A stretch of 64,000 bases of DNA, from NCBI GenBank assembly GCA_038396585.1, contig CP121691.1, forward strand, positions 2,976,001 through 3,040,000. Reading direction: 5' to 3'. The notes beneath the pieces were generated by a model that saw nothing but the letters and a program-made list of their open reading frames with translations, had not been told where the DNA came from and made no database searches. The position numbers and the translations under genes were made by a program. Numbering within the stretch: position 1 is the stretch's first letter; every line of letters starts with the position of its first letter. This document shows, in pieces, positions 53,951 to 63,080 of this stretch. Source of the stretch: Vallitaleaceae bacterium 9-2. GTDB lineage: Bacteria > Bacillota > Clostridia > Lachnospirales > Vallitaleaceae.

Positions 53951-53994
53951 TTTCCTACCTCCTTTTCTATAGTGTGTGTGTTATTTCCTTTTAC

Positions 53995-54023
53995 AGAATA
54001 TCATCATGTTTAATCCTTGTCAA
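53995..54023 (-). promoter_or_regulatory. Promoter of the exporter leader transcript
   Basis: On the minus strand a consensus TTGACA (54018-54023), 17 bases and TATTCT (53995-54000) sit across the end of topB. The stretch 53638-54009 has no other protein gene; it holds this promoter, the leader peptide and the two terminators. Confidence 0.75.
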
Positions 54024-56118
54024 TCTTTTTTTGTAAAATATTTGCAAAAGGATTATTAAACGGTTCATTCTTTTGTTCACTTTTCTTTAAATAACGTTGA
54101 ACTTCCTTCTTTGACATCGTTTTTTTACTCTTATCTTTTCTCGTGTTAAAGGCTGCTAATTTTTCTTTATATCCACAACGGCACACAAAGGTTTCTTGCC
54201 CTTTATCCCCCACCAGTTCCATCTTCTTATGGCACTGTGGGCATCTTGCATTCGTCGTCTTCGAAAGATTTTTTTTGTAACCGCATCCACGATCTTGACA
54301 GACTAGTTTTTTTCCATATTTATTCTTGATAACCAGAAGTTTCTGGCCACATTGTGGACAGCTTTCACTGGATAGGTTTTCATGCTTGAATTTTTTTTCG
54401 CTTTGCTTGATTTCACGTACGATTTGTTTTGTTAATTTTATGATATCATGAAGAAAATCTTGTGCGCTACGTTCACCTTTTGCAATGTGTTCTAAATCTT
54501 TTTCCCATTTTGCGGTAAGTTCTTTTGAACGGATGGCATCAGGCACCAAATCCAGGAGTTGTCGCCCTGTTTTGGTTGTACGTAAATATTTCCCTTGATG
54601 TTCCACATAGAAGTTACTTATTATCTTTTCGATAATATCACTACGGGTTGCTACTGTACCAAGTCCTGCCTGTTCCATCTCATGAAGCAAGTCTCCTTCC
54701 GTCAAGTAACTTGGCGGTTGAGTTTTGCCTTCACTTAATGTCACATAAACATTTGCTATTGTTTCTCCATCGGACCGCTTCAAAATATCTGGTGGATTTT
54801 GCATTATTGTTTTTTGTATTTTTTTCCACCCAAGATTAACGTCTACTTGAGTTTTACCTACAAAATGTGCATCACCGATAACTGCAACCAGTTCAATATC
54901 CATATATTCATAGGGTGCCATTAGCACTGCCAAGAATTTTTCTACAACAAGATTATATATTTTTGTTTCATAGTTATTAAATGCTGTATAATTTGGGCGT
55001 TCTTCCGTTGGGATAATCGCATGATGATCGCCAACTTTTTTATTATCTACATACGATGGATGCCCTTTTAACGGTCCACGTGCAATCTCTTTACATGCTT
55101 CTTTATACGGCGTTTGTCTGAGCGCACGCACGCGTTCATCCAATGTTCCCACAATGTCCGTTGTCAAGTACTTTGAATCTGTCCGAGGATACGTTAAGAC
55201 CTTGTGTTTTTCATAAAGGCTCTGCATCGCATTTAATGTCTGCTTGGCAGACATATCATACAGTCGATTGGCATCCCGTTGAAGTAGGGTCAAATCGTAC
55301 AAACCACTTGCATACGCTTTTTTATTTTTCTTGCGGATATGCTTAATCTTCACTTCTTTTGACTGACAGTTTTCTTTTAACTGTTTTGCTTTATCTTTAC
55401 TAAAGATACGGCTTTGCTTTGTTTTTTCATCCATCCAACGACAAGTTATCCCGTCAATGGTGAACTCCAATTCATAAAAAGATTTGGGTACGAAGCTTTG
55501 TATCATTTGTTCACGTCCATACACCAAATCTAGTGCAGGCGTTTGCACCCGACCTAGAGATAGACTTGCATTATGCTTCATGGATAAGGCTTTTGTCCCA
55601 TTTAAGCCTACAATCCAATCCGCTTTTGCACGTGCTTGTGCCGCTTCATATAGATTGTCATATTTGTGTCCATCCACCAATCGCTTAAAGCCTTCTTTGA
55701 TCGCTTTGTCCGTTACTGATGAAATCCATAGACGTTGAATCGGTTTTTTTATGTGTGCATAATCAAGTACCCAACGTGCTACAAGTTCACCTTCTCGCCC
55801 TGCATCTGTTGCTATGACAATCGTCTTAACATCCGATCGCTCCATAAGTTTCTTCACTAGATAATATTGCTTTTTTGTCTGACTGATGACTTCTAGCTTA
55901 AACGGATTGGGAATTACCGGCAACCGTTCCATTGTCCATTGTTCAAAAGGCACACCATATTTTTCCGGTGATGCCAATGTGACTAAATGTCCCAACGCCC
56001 ACGTAACGACATATCTATCATTTTCAAAAAATTTTCCACCTTTACTCTGGCAGCCAAGCGCTTCGGCAATACTTCTACCCACCGAAGGCTTTTCTGCAAA
56101 TACAAGTGTTTTATTCAT
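54010..56118 (-). CDS. topB: DNA topoisomerase III
   Basis: A 702-residue type IA topoisomerase that relaxes and decatenates DNA. The N-terminus LVFAEKPSVGRSIAEALG and TDAGREGELVARW form the Toprim domain; NASLSLGRVQTPAL is the following signature; the active tyrosine is in LTYPRTDSKYL. Unlike E. coli TopB, it ends in two zinc-ribbon-like segments, ESCPQCGQKLLV...CQDRGCGYKKNL and ARCPQCHKKMEL...CRCGYKEKL, as in other Firmicutes. I chose the ATG at 56118, with GGGATGG upstream; a TTG five codons earlier is less likely. Confidence 0.95.
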   Translation of the reverse strand: MNKTLVFAEKPSVGRSIAEALGCQSKGGKFFENDRYVVTWALGHLVTLASPEKYGVPFEQWTMERLPVIPNPFKLEVISQTKKQYYLVKKLMERSDVKTIVIATDAGREGELVARWVLDYAHIKKPIQRLWISSVTDKAIKEGFKRLVDGHKYDNLYEAAQARAKADWIVGLNGTKALSMKHNASLSLGRVQTPALDLVYGREQMIQSFVPKSFYELEFTIDGITCRWMDEKTKQSRIFSKDKAKQLKENCQSKEVKIKHIRKKNKKAYASGLYDLTLLQRDANRLYDMSAKQTLNAMQSLYEKHKVLTYPRTDSKYLTTDIVGTLDERVRALRQTPYKEACKEIARGPLKGHPSYVDNKKVGDHHAIIPTEERPNYTAFNNYETKIYNLVVEKFLAVLMAPYEYMDIELVAVIGDAHFVGKTQVDVNLGWKKIQKTIMQNPPDILKRSDGETIANVYVTLSEGKTQPPSYLTEGDLLHEMEQAGLGTVATRSDIIEKIISNFYVEHQGKYLRTTKTGRQLLDLVPDAIRSKELTAKWEKDLEHIAKGERSAQDFLHDIIKLTKQIVREIKQSEKKFKHENLSSESCPQCGQKLLVIKNKYGKKLVCQDRGCGYKKNLSKTTNARCPQCHKKMELVGDKGQETFVCRCGYKEKLAAFNTRKDKSKKTMSKKEVQRYLKKSEQKNEPFNNPFANILQKKIDKD

Positions 56119-56133
56119 GTTATTCCATCCCAA

Positions 56134-59100
56134 CTATGCATGTCTATGTGCATTTTTTTTAGCCAAGCGTTTTTCCTGTTTCGCCTGTCTTTTTGACAAA
56201 TATTTCATGTGTCTATCATCAAATATTGTATACACAACTGGAATAAAAATCAAGGTTAATACCGAAGAAAGTATTAATCCCGAGATAACAACGGTTCCCA
56301 TGGATGCTTGAAGTTCCGCTCCTTCTCCAATTCCTAAGGATAAAGGCACCAACCCAAGGATTGTTGTAAGGGATGTCATCATGATTGGACGTAATCGTAT
56401 CGGTCCTGCATTAAGAATCGCTTCTTCGCGGCTTTCTCCTAAACTACGTCGGGTATTAATATAGTCAATTAGAACAATCGCGTTATTAACCACAATACCG
56501 GAAAGCATAATCAATCCAATAATCGAGGTTACATTAAGGGTTCGGTTAGTAATCAACAGTCCCAATAAGCCTCCTGCAAAAGCCAATGGTGTTGACATCA
56601 TAATAATAAATGGCATCAACAGCGACTCAAATTGAGATGCGATAATCATATACACTAGAATGACCGCTAGAATTAATGCAAGGCCCAAATCACTAAATGC
56701 TTCAACCATCTCTTGGTTTTGTCCACCAAAGTCAACATTATAGTCACTTGGAAGATGTAGGGCTTCAATACGATCTCGAATGTCTTTTGATACTGAACCT
56801 AAATCCCTTTGATAGATATCTGCTGAAATGGTAATATAACGCGCTTGGTCACTTCGATTAATTGCAATCGCACTGACTTCTTCTGTAATGTCCGCAATCA
56901 TTTCAAGAGGAACAGCTCCACCCATCGGTGAACTAATCTCTAGTTGTTTTAAATTTTCAATGCTCTCACCGTAGCGATTATCACCTTCAATAACCACATC
57001 AAGTTCTTCACCTTCAACTTTATATCGAGTCGCTACACGTCCGTCAAGCATTGCTTTTACTGCACTAGAGACTTGAGCCGTTGTAAGTCCAAATCTTGCT
57101 GCATCATCATCGCGCAAGCGAATAGCTACTTGAGTAATCGGATCATCCATACTACTGGATACATTTCGTGTTCCTTCAACTTTTTTGATTTCTTCAACAA
57201 GTTGATCGCCCACTTGCTTTAGTCCATCAAGGTCATCACCTTTAACCTGAATGGATATAGGACTTCCACCCGTCATCATCCCCATAGAGCTTAATGATTG
57301 AACGGTAAAAATAGCACCTGGAATGTCTGCAACGCGTCTTTCAACTTCATCAACAACATCAAACACGCTCTCATCACGATCTGCCAAAGGTACCAACACC
57401 CCATTAATCGTTCCTACATTTGCATCTGAACTTAGGAAACTATTTCCTGATGTTGTTGAAAAAAGATACTCTAAACTTTCAATATCCTTAATGCGTTCAA
57501 CAACTTCCATCATCATGGCATCCGTTTCTTCGACTTTTGCCCCGGCTTCCAATTCAACACCTATGGTGAACATTCCTTCATCCGACTCTGGAATAAATTC
57601 CATTCCAATAAATGCTGTAGAAATAATACTGATTACAAAGGTAACAACAGCAATCATAACAACGCTTTTTTTATGTTTTAATGACCATGCTAATAATGAT
57701 CGGTATTTTTGTTCGATTCCTTTATAAATCTTATCGGATCGGTCTAAAACTGCTCCAATAAATTTGAACCGTGTTACGTGATGCTCTCCTTCAAACTCAT
57801 CAACAACTAAAAGTTTTGACGAAAGCATAGGAATCAATGTTATCGCAACAACAAGGGAAGATACTAAGGAAAATGTAACCGTCAATGCAAATTCTCTAAA
57901 CATAATTGAGGTAACACCTTCAACAAAGACCATTGGCAAGAAAACTGCAATTGTTGTTAATGTAGATGCTGTTACTGCCATGGCAACTTCTGAAGCCCCT
58001 TTAATTGCTGCTTCTTTTTTCTCATAGCCTTCTTGAACAAATCGATATATATTTTCAAGAACAACAACGGAGTTATCGACCAGCATTCCGATTCCAAGGG
58101 CTAGTCCCCCAAGGGTCATAATATTCAACGTAATATCTGCAAAATAAAGCAAAATTGCTGTTGAAATAACCGATATCGGCATTGATAATCCAATAATCAA
58201 TGTACTGCGGAAGCTTCGCAAAAAGATAAGAAGAATAATTACAGCCAAAATCCCACCAATAATTGCATTTTGCCCTACTTGGCTAATTGTATCTTTAATA
58301 TACTCCGATTGGTCGAGAATAACTTTAAGATTATATGGGCTTGTCTCATCGAGTTGTTGAATTTCCTTTAGTACATCATTCGCAACGGCTACCGTGTTAA
58401 CACCCGATTGTTTTTGGACGGCAACACTAACCGCTTCTTCTCCATTGACTTTGGTTATGGATTCCAAATCTTCTTGAGATAATTTTACATCCGCTACATC
58501 CGACAGACGTACAATCCCACCAGTTGGGGTTGTCAACGGAATGCGTTGAATTTCTTGAATGCTCTCAAACTCACCTACAGTTCGAAGTAAAAAGCTTTTA
58601 TCTCCTTTACTCACTGTCCCTGCCGGTAGGTTAATGTTTTCTGCTGCCAGCATGCTTGCCAATGTATCAAGGCTGAGTCCATAAGCATCCATCTTTTGTG
58701 TATCTACTTTGACAGATACATATTCATTAAAGCCTCCAGAGACGCTAACGGATGCGACCCCTTGAACACGTTCAATTGCAGGTTTTACAACATCATCTGC
58801 ATAAGTTTGTAGCGTAGCTACATCTGCTCCTGAAATCGACATCTGAATAATTGCTTCTGAGTTAACATCAATTTGCATAACCATCGGGTCACTAGCTCCA
58901 TCAGGAAGCATCCCTTTAACCAAGTCGACTTTTTCACGTATATCTAGCGCTGCAAAATCCATGTCGGTCCCAAACTTAAATTGGATAACGACAATAGATG
59001 TTCCTTCCATGGTCATGGATTGAATTGTATCAATATTAGATACTGTTCCAACAGCCTCTTCAATGGGTCGTGTAACCAATGTCTCAATTTCTTCCGGTCC

Positions 59101-59262
59101 AACATTTGAGTAAGATGTACTTACAATGGCAACCGGTATCTCAATATTGGGAAAAAGGTCAATGGGAAGTCGTGTGGCTGAGACCATACCAAACAAAACA
59201 ATCACAAGGATGAACATGACCGTAGTTACCGGTCGTTTTACAGCTATTGAGGAAACTTTCAT
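56134..59262 (-). CDS. RND efflux permease (HAE1/AcrB-like, Gram-positive type)
   Basis: A 1042-residue proton-driven efflux pump with twelve expected helices and two large outer loops. Family motifs include RLPIDLFPNIEIPVAIVSTSY at the N-terminus, GGLALGIGMLVDNSVVVLENIYR in helix four, where the proton-relay aspartate lies, and MLSGIVVNNAIVLIDYINTRR in the second half. It overlaps the adaptor gene (TAATG) and works with it. As this organism appears Gram-positive, the pump would act without an outer-membrane channel. It likely exports drugs or lipophilic compounds, under the TetR repressor upstream. Confidence 0.95.
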   Translation of the reverse strand: MKVSSIAVKRPVTTVMFILVIVLFGMVSATRLPIDLFPNIEIPVAIVSTSYSNVGPEEIETLVTRPIEEAVGTVSNIDTIQSMTMEGTSIVVIQFKFGTDMDFAALDIREKVDLVKGMLPDGASDPMVMQIDVNSEAIIQMSISGADVATLQTYADDVVKPAIERVQGVASVSVSGGFNEYVSVKVDTQKMDAYGLSLDTLASMLAAENINLPAGTVSKGDKSFLLRTVGEFESIQEIQRIPLTTPTGGIVRLSDVADVKLSQEDLESITKVNGEEAVSVAVQKQSGVNTVAVANDVLKEIQQLDETSPYNLKVILDQSEYIKDTISQVGQNAIIGGILAVIILLIFLRSFRSTLIIGLSMPISVISTAILLYFADITLNIMTLGGLALGIGMLVDNSVVVLENIYRFVQEGYEKKEAAIKGASEVAMAVTASTLTTIAVFLPMVFVEGVTSIMFREFALTVTFSLVSSLVVAITLIPMLSSKLLVVDEFEGEHHVTRFKFIGAVLDRSDKIYKGIEQKYRSLLAWSLKHKKSVVMIAVVTFVISIISTAFIGMEFIPESDEGMFTIGVELEAGAKVEETDAMMMEVVERIKDIESLEYLFSTTSGNSFLSSDANVGTINGVLVPLADRDESVFDVVDEVERRVADIPGAIFTVQSLSSMGMMTGGSPISIQVKGDDLDGLKQVGDQLVEEIKKVEGTRNVSSSMDDPITQVAIRLRDDDAARFGLTTAQVSSAVKAMLDGRVATRYKVEGEELDVVIEGDNRYGESIENLKQLEISSPMGGAVPLEMIADITEEVSAIAINRSDQARYITISADIYQRDLGSVSKDIRDRIEALHLPSDYNVDFGGQNQEMVEAFSDLGLALILAVILVYMIIASQFESLLMPFIIMMSTPLAFAGGLLGLLITNRTLNVTSIIGLIMLSGIVVNNAIVLIDYINTRRSLGESREEAILNAGPIRLRPIMMTSLTTILGLVPLSLGIGEGAELQASMGTVVISGLILSSVLTLIFIPVVYTIFDDRHMKYLSKRQAKQEKRLAKKNAHRHA

Positions 59263-60560
59263 TATTCATCCCCCCTTATCACGTTCAGCTCAGTCTCTTC
59301 ATTAATAAGGCCTGCTCCTTTTGTGATGACTACATCTCCTTTTGATAAACCTTGAGTAATTTCAACTTCATATCCTGTATCAATACCGATTTGTACAGTT
59401 ACAGGTTCTGCTTTATTTTCACTGACCAATCGGTAAACGACATATCCATCATCATGTTGCAATACAGCATCCGATGGTACTGTAAGCGCTTGTTCGCTTT
59501 TTTCATTAATGACTTTGATGGTTGCAAACATACCCGGTCGAATACGTCCATCATCGTTTTCTATGGTCACTTCAATCGGATAAAGACGCGTTGCACTGTT
59601 TGCTGATAAAGACACACCTGTAACCTCACCTGTAAAAGGCTCTTCATAGGATCCAACCATCACTTGAAGTTGATCGCCTTTATTTATTTTACTTACGGTT
59701 TCAGGTGTTACCGATGCAGTAACTTTAATCTGCATAAGGTCTTCAATCACAATCGCTGCTTGTTGATTGGTCGCCATTGCATTTTCTGTTAAATTAAGAG
59801 TAGTAATATATCCATCAATTGGTGCTGTCACTTCTAAATCATTTAAGGTATCAAGTGCTATCTGATAACCTTCTTGTGCCATATCAATTCCTACAGCTGC
59901 CTGACCATAAGATGCACTCGCTTGATTCTCTCCAAGTCTTGCCTGATTTAAGGCTTGTTCTGCTTGTTCTAATTGTTTTTTCAAAATTGTAAGTGACTCT
60001 GGAGATGCCTGCAACCGAATCTGTTCGTACTCGACTTCAGAGATAACCCCTTGTTCATAAAGCTCTTTGTTTTTTTCTAGATTATCTACAGCGAACTCAT
60101 AGTTTTCTAAGTTCATTTCATAATTGCTTTTTGCAAGTTCATAGGCAAGCTCTGCAGTTTTTATACTTTCTCTAGCACTATTTATCCCCACATTGGCTTG
60201 CGCTGCTGCTGCACTTGCTTGGTCAACAGACAACTGAGCTTGTTTGACTTGATTTTCAACATCACTTGGGTCAAGGCTAAAAAGAACTTGTCCCTGTGTT
60301 ACATAGTCGCCCACAGCAATGTGAATATTGTCAACATCTGCCGGAACAGGTGCCATGACAGGTACGGTTGCTTTTGCATAAGTACTTCCGATTAAGTCAA
60401 TATAGGTTTCAACCTTTTGCGTCTTTGCCGCCTCTGCTTCAACGGTTACTGACTTAATGACGCTTTCTTCACTACCACCTTGATTGTTATCCATTACTCT
60501 TGGAATCACTATAATGCTAATGATTGCCAATACAACGAATATAGTTATTAATTTCTTCAT
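59262..60560 (-). CDS. RND efflux periplasmic adaptor (membrane fusion protein)
   Basis: A 432-residue adaptor with one N-terminal membrane helix (LITIFVVLAIISIIVIPRVM). The lipoyl halves are split by a long alpha-hairpin (about residues 100-230, with many Ala and Gln); VTAPIDGYITTLNLTENAMA completes the second lipoyl half, and a beta-barrel and C-terminal domain follow. It is coupled to the pump gene by a one-base TAATG overlap and begins 44 bases inside the TetR gene. AGGAGG precedes the ATG. Confidence 0.93.
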   Translation of the reverse strand: MKKLITIFVVLAIISIIVIPRVMDNNQGGSEESVIKSVTVEAEAAKTQKVETYIDLIGSTYAKATVPVMAPVPADVDNIHIAVGDYVTQGQVLFSLDPSDVENQVKQAQLSVDQASAAAAQANVGINSARESIKTAELAYELAKSNYEMNLENYEFAVDNLEKNKELYEQGVISEVEYEQIRLQASPESLTILKKQLEQAEQALNQARLGENQASASYGQAAVGIDMAQEGYQIALDTLNDLEVTAPIDGYITTLNLTENAMATNQQAAIVIEDLMQIKVTASVTPETVSKINKGDQLQVMVGSYEEPFTGEVTGVSLSANSATRLYPIEVTIENDDGRIRPGMFATIKVINEKSEQALTVPSDAVLQHDDGYVVYRLVSENKAEPVTVQIGIDTGYEVEITQGLSKGDVVITKGAGLINEETELNVIRGDE

Positions 60561-61194
60561 CGCTTATCCTCCTAAATGTCTCGTTATTATCGCGCATGTC
60601 TCTTAACGTACGTATGATACTTTTAATGTTTAACTCTGTATGTTGAAACATGTTCTTCATGAAAGTGTAATCATCAACGGATTCTTCCAATATAACAAGA
60701 ATACTCTCCACTATTGCAGCTGCCGTCGCCCTCAGGTAAATCTTTGTATCGACAAGGTCTTCTAATTCACTAAACTCCTTTTTCAAAAGAGCCTTGGCTT
60801 GCTGATGTACGTGTTCTACAAATACCTGCTTCACATTTTCATACTTAGTTCCTTCATTTCGTAAAAACAGTAAAAACAGTTCTTCCCGATAAATGACATG
60901 TGCATTGATAAGAATATCTAGAAGTTCTTGATTTAACAAAATATTCGCATCCAATAAAGGAAAATCAAAATCATCCATCGGTTTTTTTTCTTTTTCAAAT
61001 AGCTCTACAACAGGTTGAACGAGTTCATCGAATAAACTTTCTTTGTTTGCGTAGTATCGATATAAATTCCCTGTTGACACATTCGCCACTCGACTGATTT
61101 CACGCATCGAAGTTTTAGCATACCCTGAGACCATAAAACATTGCTTTGCTGCCTGCTTAATATTGTCTCTAACTTCTTCTTTTAAGACTTGCAT
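60517..61194 (-). CDS. TetR-family repressor of the RND pump
   Basis: A 225-residue regulator. Residues about 10-55 form the TetR helix-turn-helix (IKQAAKQCFMVSGYAKTSMREISRVANVSTGNLYRYYANKESLF); the rest is a variable ligand domain. It is the first gene of the pump operon and overlaps the adaptor gene, so it probably represses all three genes and releases on binding a pump substrate. An imperfect palindrome lies in its leader (61210-61225). Confidence 0.92.
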   Translation of the reverse strand: MQVLKEEVRDNIKQAAKQCFMVSGYAKTSMREISRVANVSTGNLYRYYANKESLFDELVQPVVELFEKEKKPMDDFDFPLLDANILLNQELLDILINAHVIYREELFLLFLRNEGTKYENVKQVFVEHVHQQAKALLKKEFSELEDLVDTKIYLRATAAAIVESILVILEESVDDYTFMKNMFQHTELNIKSIIRTLRDMRDNNETFRRISDEEINNYIRCIGNH

Positions 61195-61209
61195 ACAATA
61201 GTAAACCTC

Positions 61210-61225
61210 CGTTCATTATTCAACG
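61210..61225 (-). promoter_or_regulatory. Imperfect palindrome, candidate TetR operator
   Basis: CGTTCATTATTCAACG reads as two half sites matching at six of eight positions. It lies between the promoter and the TetR gene start, where a repressor would block transcription. Confidence 0.4.
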
Positions 61226-61232
61226 TTATTTT

Positions 61233-61261
61233 AGTTTACCACCCCAAGGCATCGAATTCAA
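61233..61261 (-). promoter_or_regulatory. Promoter of TetR-RND operon
   Basis: On the minus strand TTGAAT (61256-61261), 17 bases and TAAACT (61233-61238) form a sigma-A promoter about 40 bases before the TetR start. Confidence 0.6.
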
Positions 61262-61284
61262 TTAAAATTTTATTAAATGTAAAT

Positions 61285-61308
61285 TAAAAAAAGTGGCTAA
61301 GCCACTTT
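61285..61308 (-). terminator. Terminator after DUF2721 gene
   Basis: AAAGTGGC (61290-61297) and GCCACTTT (61301-61308) form an 8-bp stem with a TAA loop and a T-run on the minus strand. It overlaps the stop codon of the gene it ends. Confidence 0.85.
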
Positions 61309-61730
61309 TATTCTTCCTTACTCTTTTCCATTGTCCACTGATTTTCATTTGCATGAAGTTGCAATGTCAGCGCATTCACCGAATAATATATTTCTAACAT
61401 CGCTACACCTAATGAGGCGGCAATAAAAATTAAACTCAACGCAAACATATACGTTGCAACATTATCGATATGAAGCAAGATTAAAAATATACTCACAACA
61501 TTAATCAAAAAGCCTCCGATTGCAAGAATCTGCATATTCCGAATATATTTTAACCGTTTATGCATGACATGTATCTGTTGATATATGACTTGATTAGATT
61601 CACTCATATACTCCTGATGCAACGAACGAACCCGTTTTGATATTGCGATAAAGCGATTGGTATAGGCTAACATCAGAACAGATAGGGCTGGAAAAACAAT
61701 GGCCGGCGTTGATATACTGATGGGTTCCAT
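61308..61730 (-). CDS. DUF2721 family membrane protein
   Basis: A 140-residue membrane protein with three helices (about residues 5-25, 65-85 and 90-115). The start MEPISISTPAIVFPALSVLMLAYTNRF and the following RVRSLHQEY helix are typical of DUF2721; the function of the family is unknown. The ATG at 61730 has AAGGAGG upstream; the longer open frame starts inside its promoter and is rejected. Confidence 0.85.
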   Translation of the reverse strand: MEPISISTPAIVFPALSVLMLAYTNRFIAISKRVRSLHQEYMSESNQVIYQQIHVMHKRLKYIRNMQILAIGGFLINVVSIFLILLHIDNVATYMFALSLIFIAASLGVAMLEIYYSVNALTLQLHANENQWTMEKSKEE

Positions 61731-61758
61731 TCTATAACCTCCTTCACCTTTTCTATTT

Positions 61759-61787
61759 ATTATAGGTTGATTCCACACAAAAAACAA
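61759..61787 (-). promoter_or_regulatory. Promoter of DUF2721 gene
   Basis: On the minus strand TTGTTT (61782-61787), 17 bases and a perfect TATAAT (61759-61764), about 30 bases before the ATG. It is divergent from the folE promoter. Confidence 0.65.
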
Positions 61788-61800
61788 CCCTTGCTTGCTA

Positions 61801-61829
61801 TTGACTAACCTAAAAATTCAACTTATAAT
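61801..61829 (+). promoter_or_regulatory. Promoter of folE-pabA-pabB
   Basis: TTGACT (61801-61806), 17 bases and TATAAT (61824-61829) form a strong sigma-A promoter. The leader of about 60 bases shows no riboswitch I recognise. Confidence 0.75.
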
Positions 61830-61896
61830 TGGTAAATAAAGTTTTACTGCATTCTCGCACCACTCCATGATCGTATGAATAGAAAAGGTGAATAAC

Positions 61897-62484
61897 ATGA
61901 TTGATATAAAAGCTATTGAAGAACACGTTCGAGGAATTCTCATCGCCCTTGGTGATAATCCTGACCGTGAAGGATTAATTGATACGCCAAAACGTGTTGC
62001 CAATATGTATGCCGAAGTCTTTGACGGTATGAACTACACGAATGATGAAATTGTAACTATGTTAAACAAAACATTTGACGAAGACTTAGACAGTGAAGCG
62101 ATGAGTAAAGACATGGTTGTCATGAAGGATATTGAACTGTTTTCCTTTTGCGAACATCATCTGGCTCTGATGTATAATATGAAAGCCACTGTTGCTTACA
62201 TGCCTAAAGATAATGTTATTGGACTAAGTAAGATTGCGCGTATCGTTGATATGGTTAGTCGACGACTTCAGCTGCAAGAACGCATCGGTGCCGATATCGC
62301 TGAAATCCTGCAAAAAATTACGGATTCTCCTGACGTTGCCGTCATCATAAAAGGTGAACATAGCTGCATGACCGCAAGGGGTATAAAAAAAGCCAATGCC
62401 AAGACAATAACAACCACTTTCAAAGGGCGTTTTAATACAGACGAATCACTTTATCTAAAGCTAATGTCAATTTATCAAAGCTAG
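61897..62484 (+). CDS. folE: GTP cyclohydrolase I
   Basis: A 195-residue enzyme that makes dihydroneopterin triphosphate from GTP, the first step of folate synthesis. The signature [27 protein letters not shown] and the zinc site [11 protein letters not shown] with [11 protein letters not shown] are intact; [25 protein letters not shown] is typical. The ATG at 61897 has AAGGTG six bases upstream; a GTG three codons earlier overlaps that site. It is followed after 14 bases by pabA, forming a folate cluster. Confidence 0.96.
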   Translation: MIDIKAIEEHVRGILIALGDNPDREGLIDTPKRVANMYAEVFDGMNYTNDEIVTMLNKTFDEDLDSEAMSKDMVVMKDIELFSFCEHHLALMYNMKATVAYMPKDNVIGLSKIARIVDMVSRRLQLQERIGADIAEILQKITDSPDVAVIIKGEHSCMTARGIKKANAKTITTTFKGRFNTDESLYLKLMSIYQS

Positions 62485-62498
62485 TATAGGAGTATGTT

Positions 62499-63080
62499 AT
62501 GTTTTTAATGATTGACAACTATGATTCATTTGTTTATAACTTGGTTCGTTACATAAAAGAACTTAACGAACCTATTGAAGTCTATCGTAATGACCAAATT
62601 ACGATAGACTTTATTTATCAACTCCAGCCTATTGGCATCATCTTATCTCCCGGTCCCAAAGATCCAATGGAGACAGGCATTTCCCATGAGATTATCCAAG
62701 AATTTGCCACTAAAATTCCAATCCTAGGTGTATGTCTAGGTCATCAAACAATTGCACACACTTATGGAGCCTCGATTATCAAAGGGCTTCGTCCAATGCA
62801 TGGGCAAGTGAGCTCCATACACCATAACGGTCTTGGTGTCTTTAAGGCGCTTCCTTCGCCTTATCAGGTGACACGCTATCATTCGCTTGTCGTCGATCCA
62901 GATACATTACCCGCTGATTTTATTATCACTGCACGGTCTGAGGATGGTGCTATTATGGGTATTAAGCATAAAACTGCTCTCCTTGAAGGGGTTCAATTTC
63001 ACCCTGAAGCCGTTTTAACCGAACATGGACATCAGCTACTATCAAATTATATCCATTGGTGTAAGGAGGTGAATGCATAA
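62499..63080 (+). CDS. pabA: Aminodeoxychorismate synthase glutamine amidotransferase
   Basis: A 193-residue class I amidotransferase. The N-terminus MIDNYDSFVYNLVRY, the nucleophile cysteine in LGVCLGHQTIAH, and the His-Glu pair in GVQFHPEAVLTEHG complete the catalytic triad. It passes ammonia to the component-I protein encoded immediately after. PabA and TrpG cannot be told apart by sequence alone, but the neighbours folE and a PIKGT-type component I point to folate, not tryptophan. Confidence 0.92.
   Translation: MFLMIDNYDSFVYNLVRYIKELNEPIEVYRNDQITIDFIYQLQPIGIILSPGPKDPMETGISHEIIQEFATKIPILGVCLGHQTIAHTYGASIIKGLRPMHGQVSSIHHNGLGVFKALPSPYQVTRYHSLVVDPDTLPADFIITARSEDGAIMGIKHKTALLEGVQFHPEAVLTEHGHQLLSNYIHWCKEVNA

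Noticed and set aside
53641-54009. Terminators belonging only to topB
   Set aside because: They lie more than 200 bases past the topB stop and behind a separate consensus promoter and leader frame, so they act on the exporter transcript. Some role for topB read-through remains possible.
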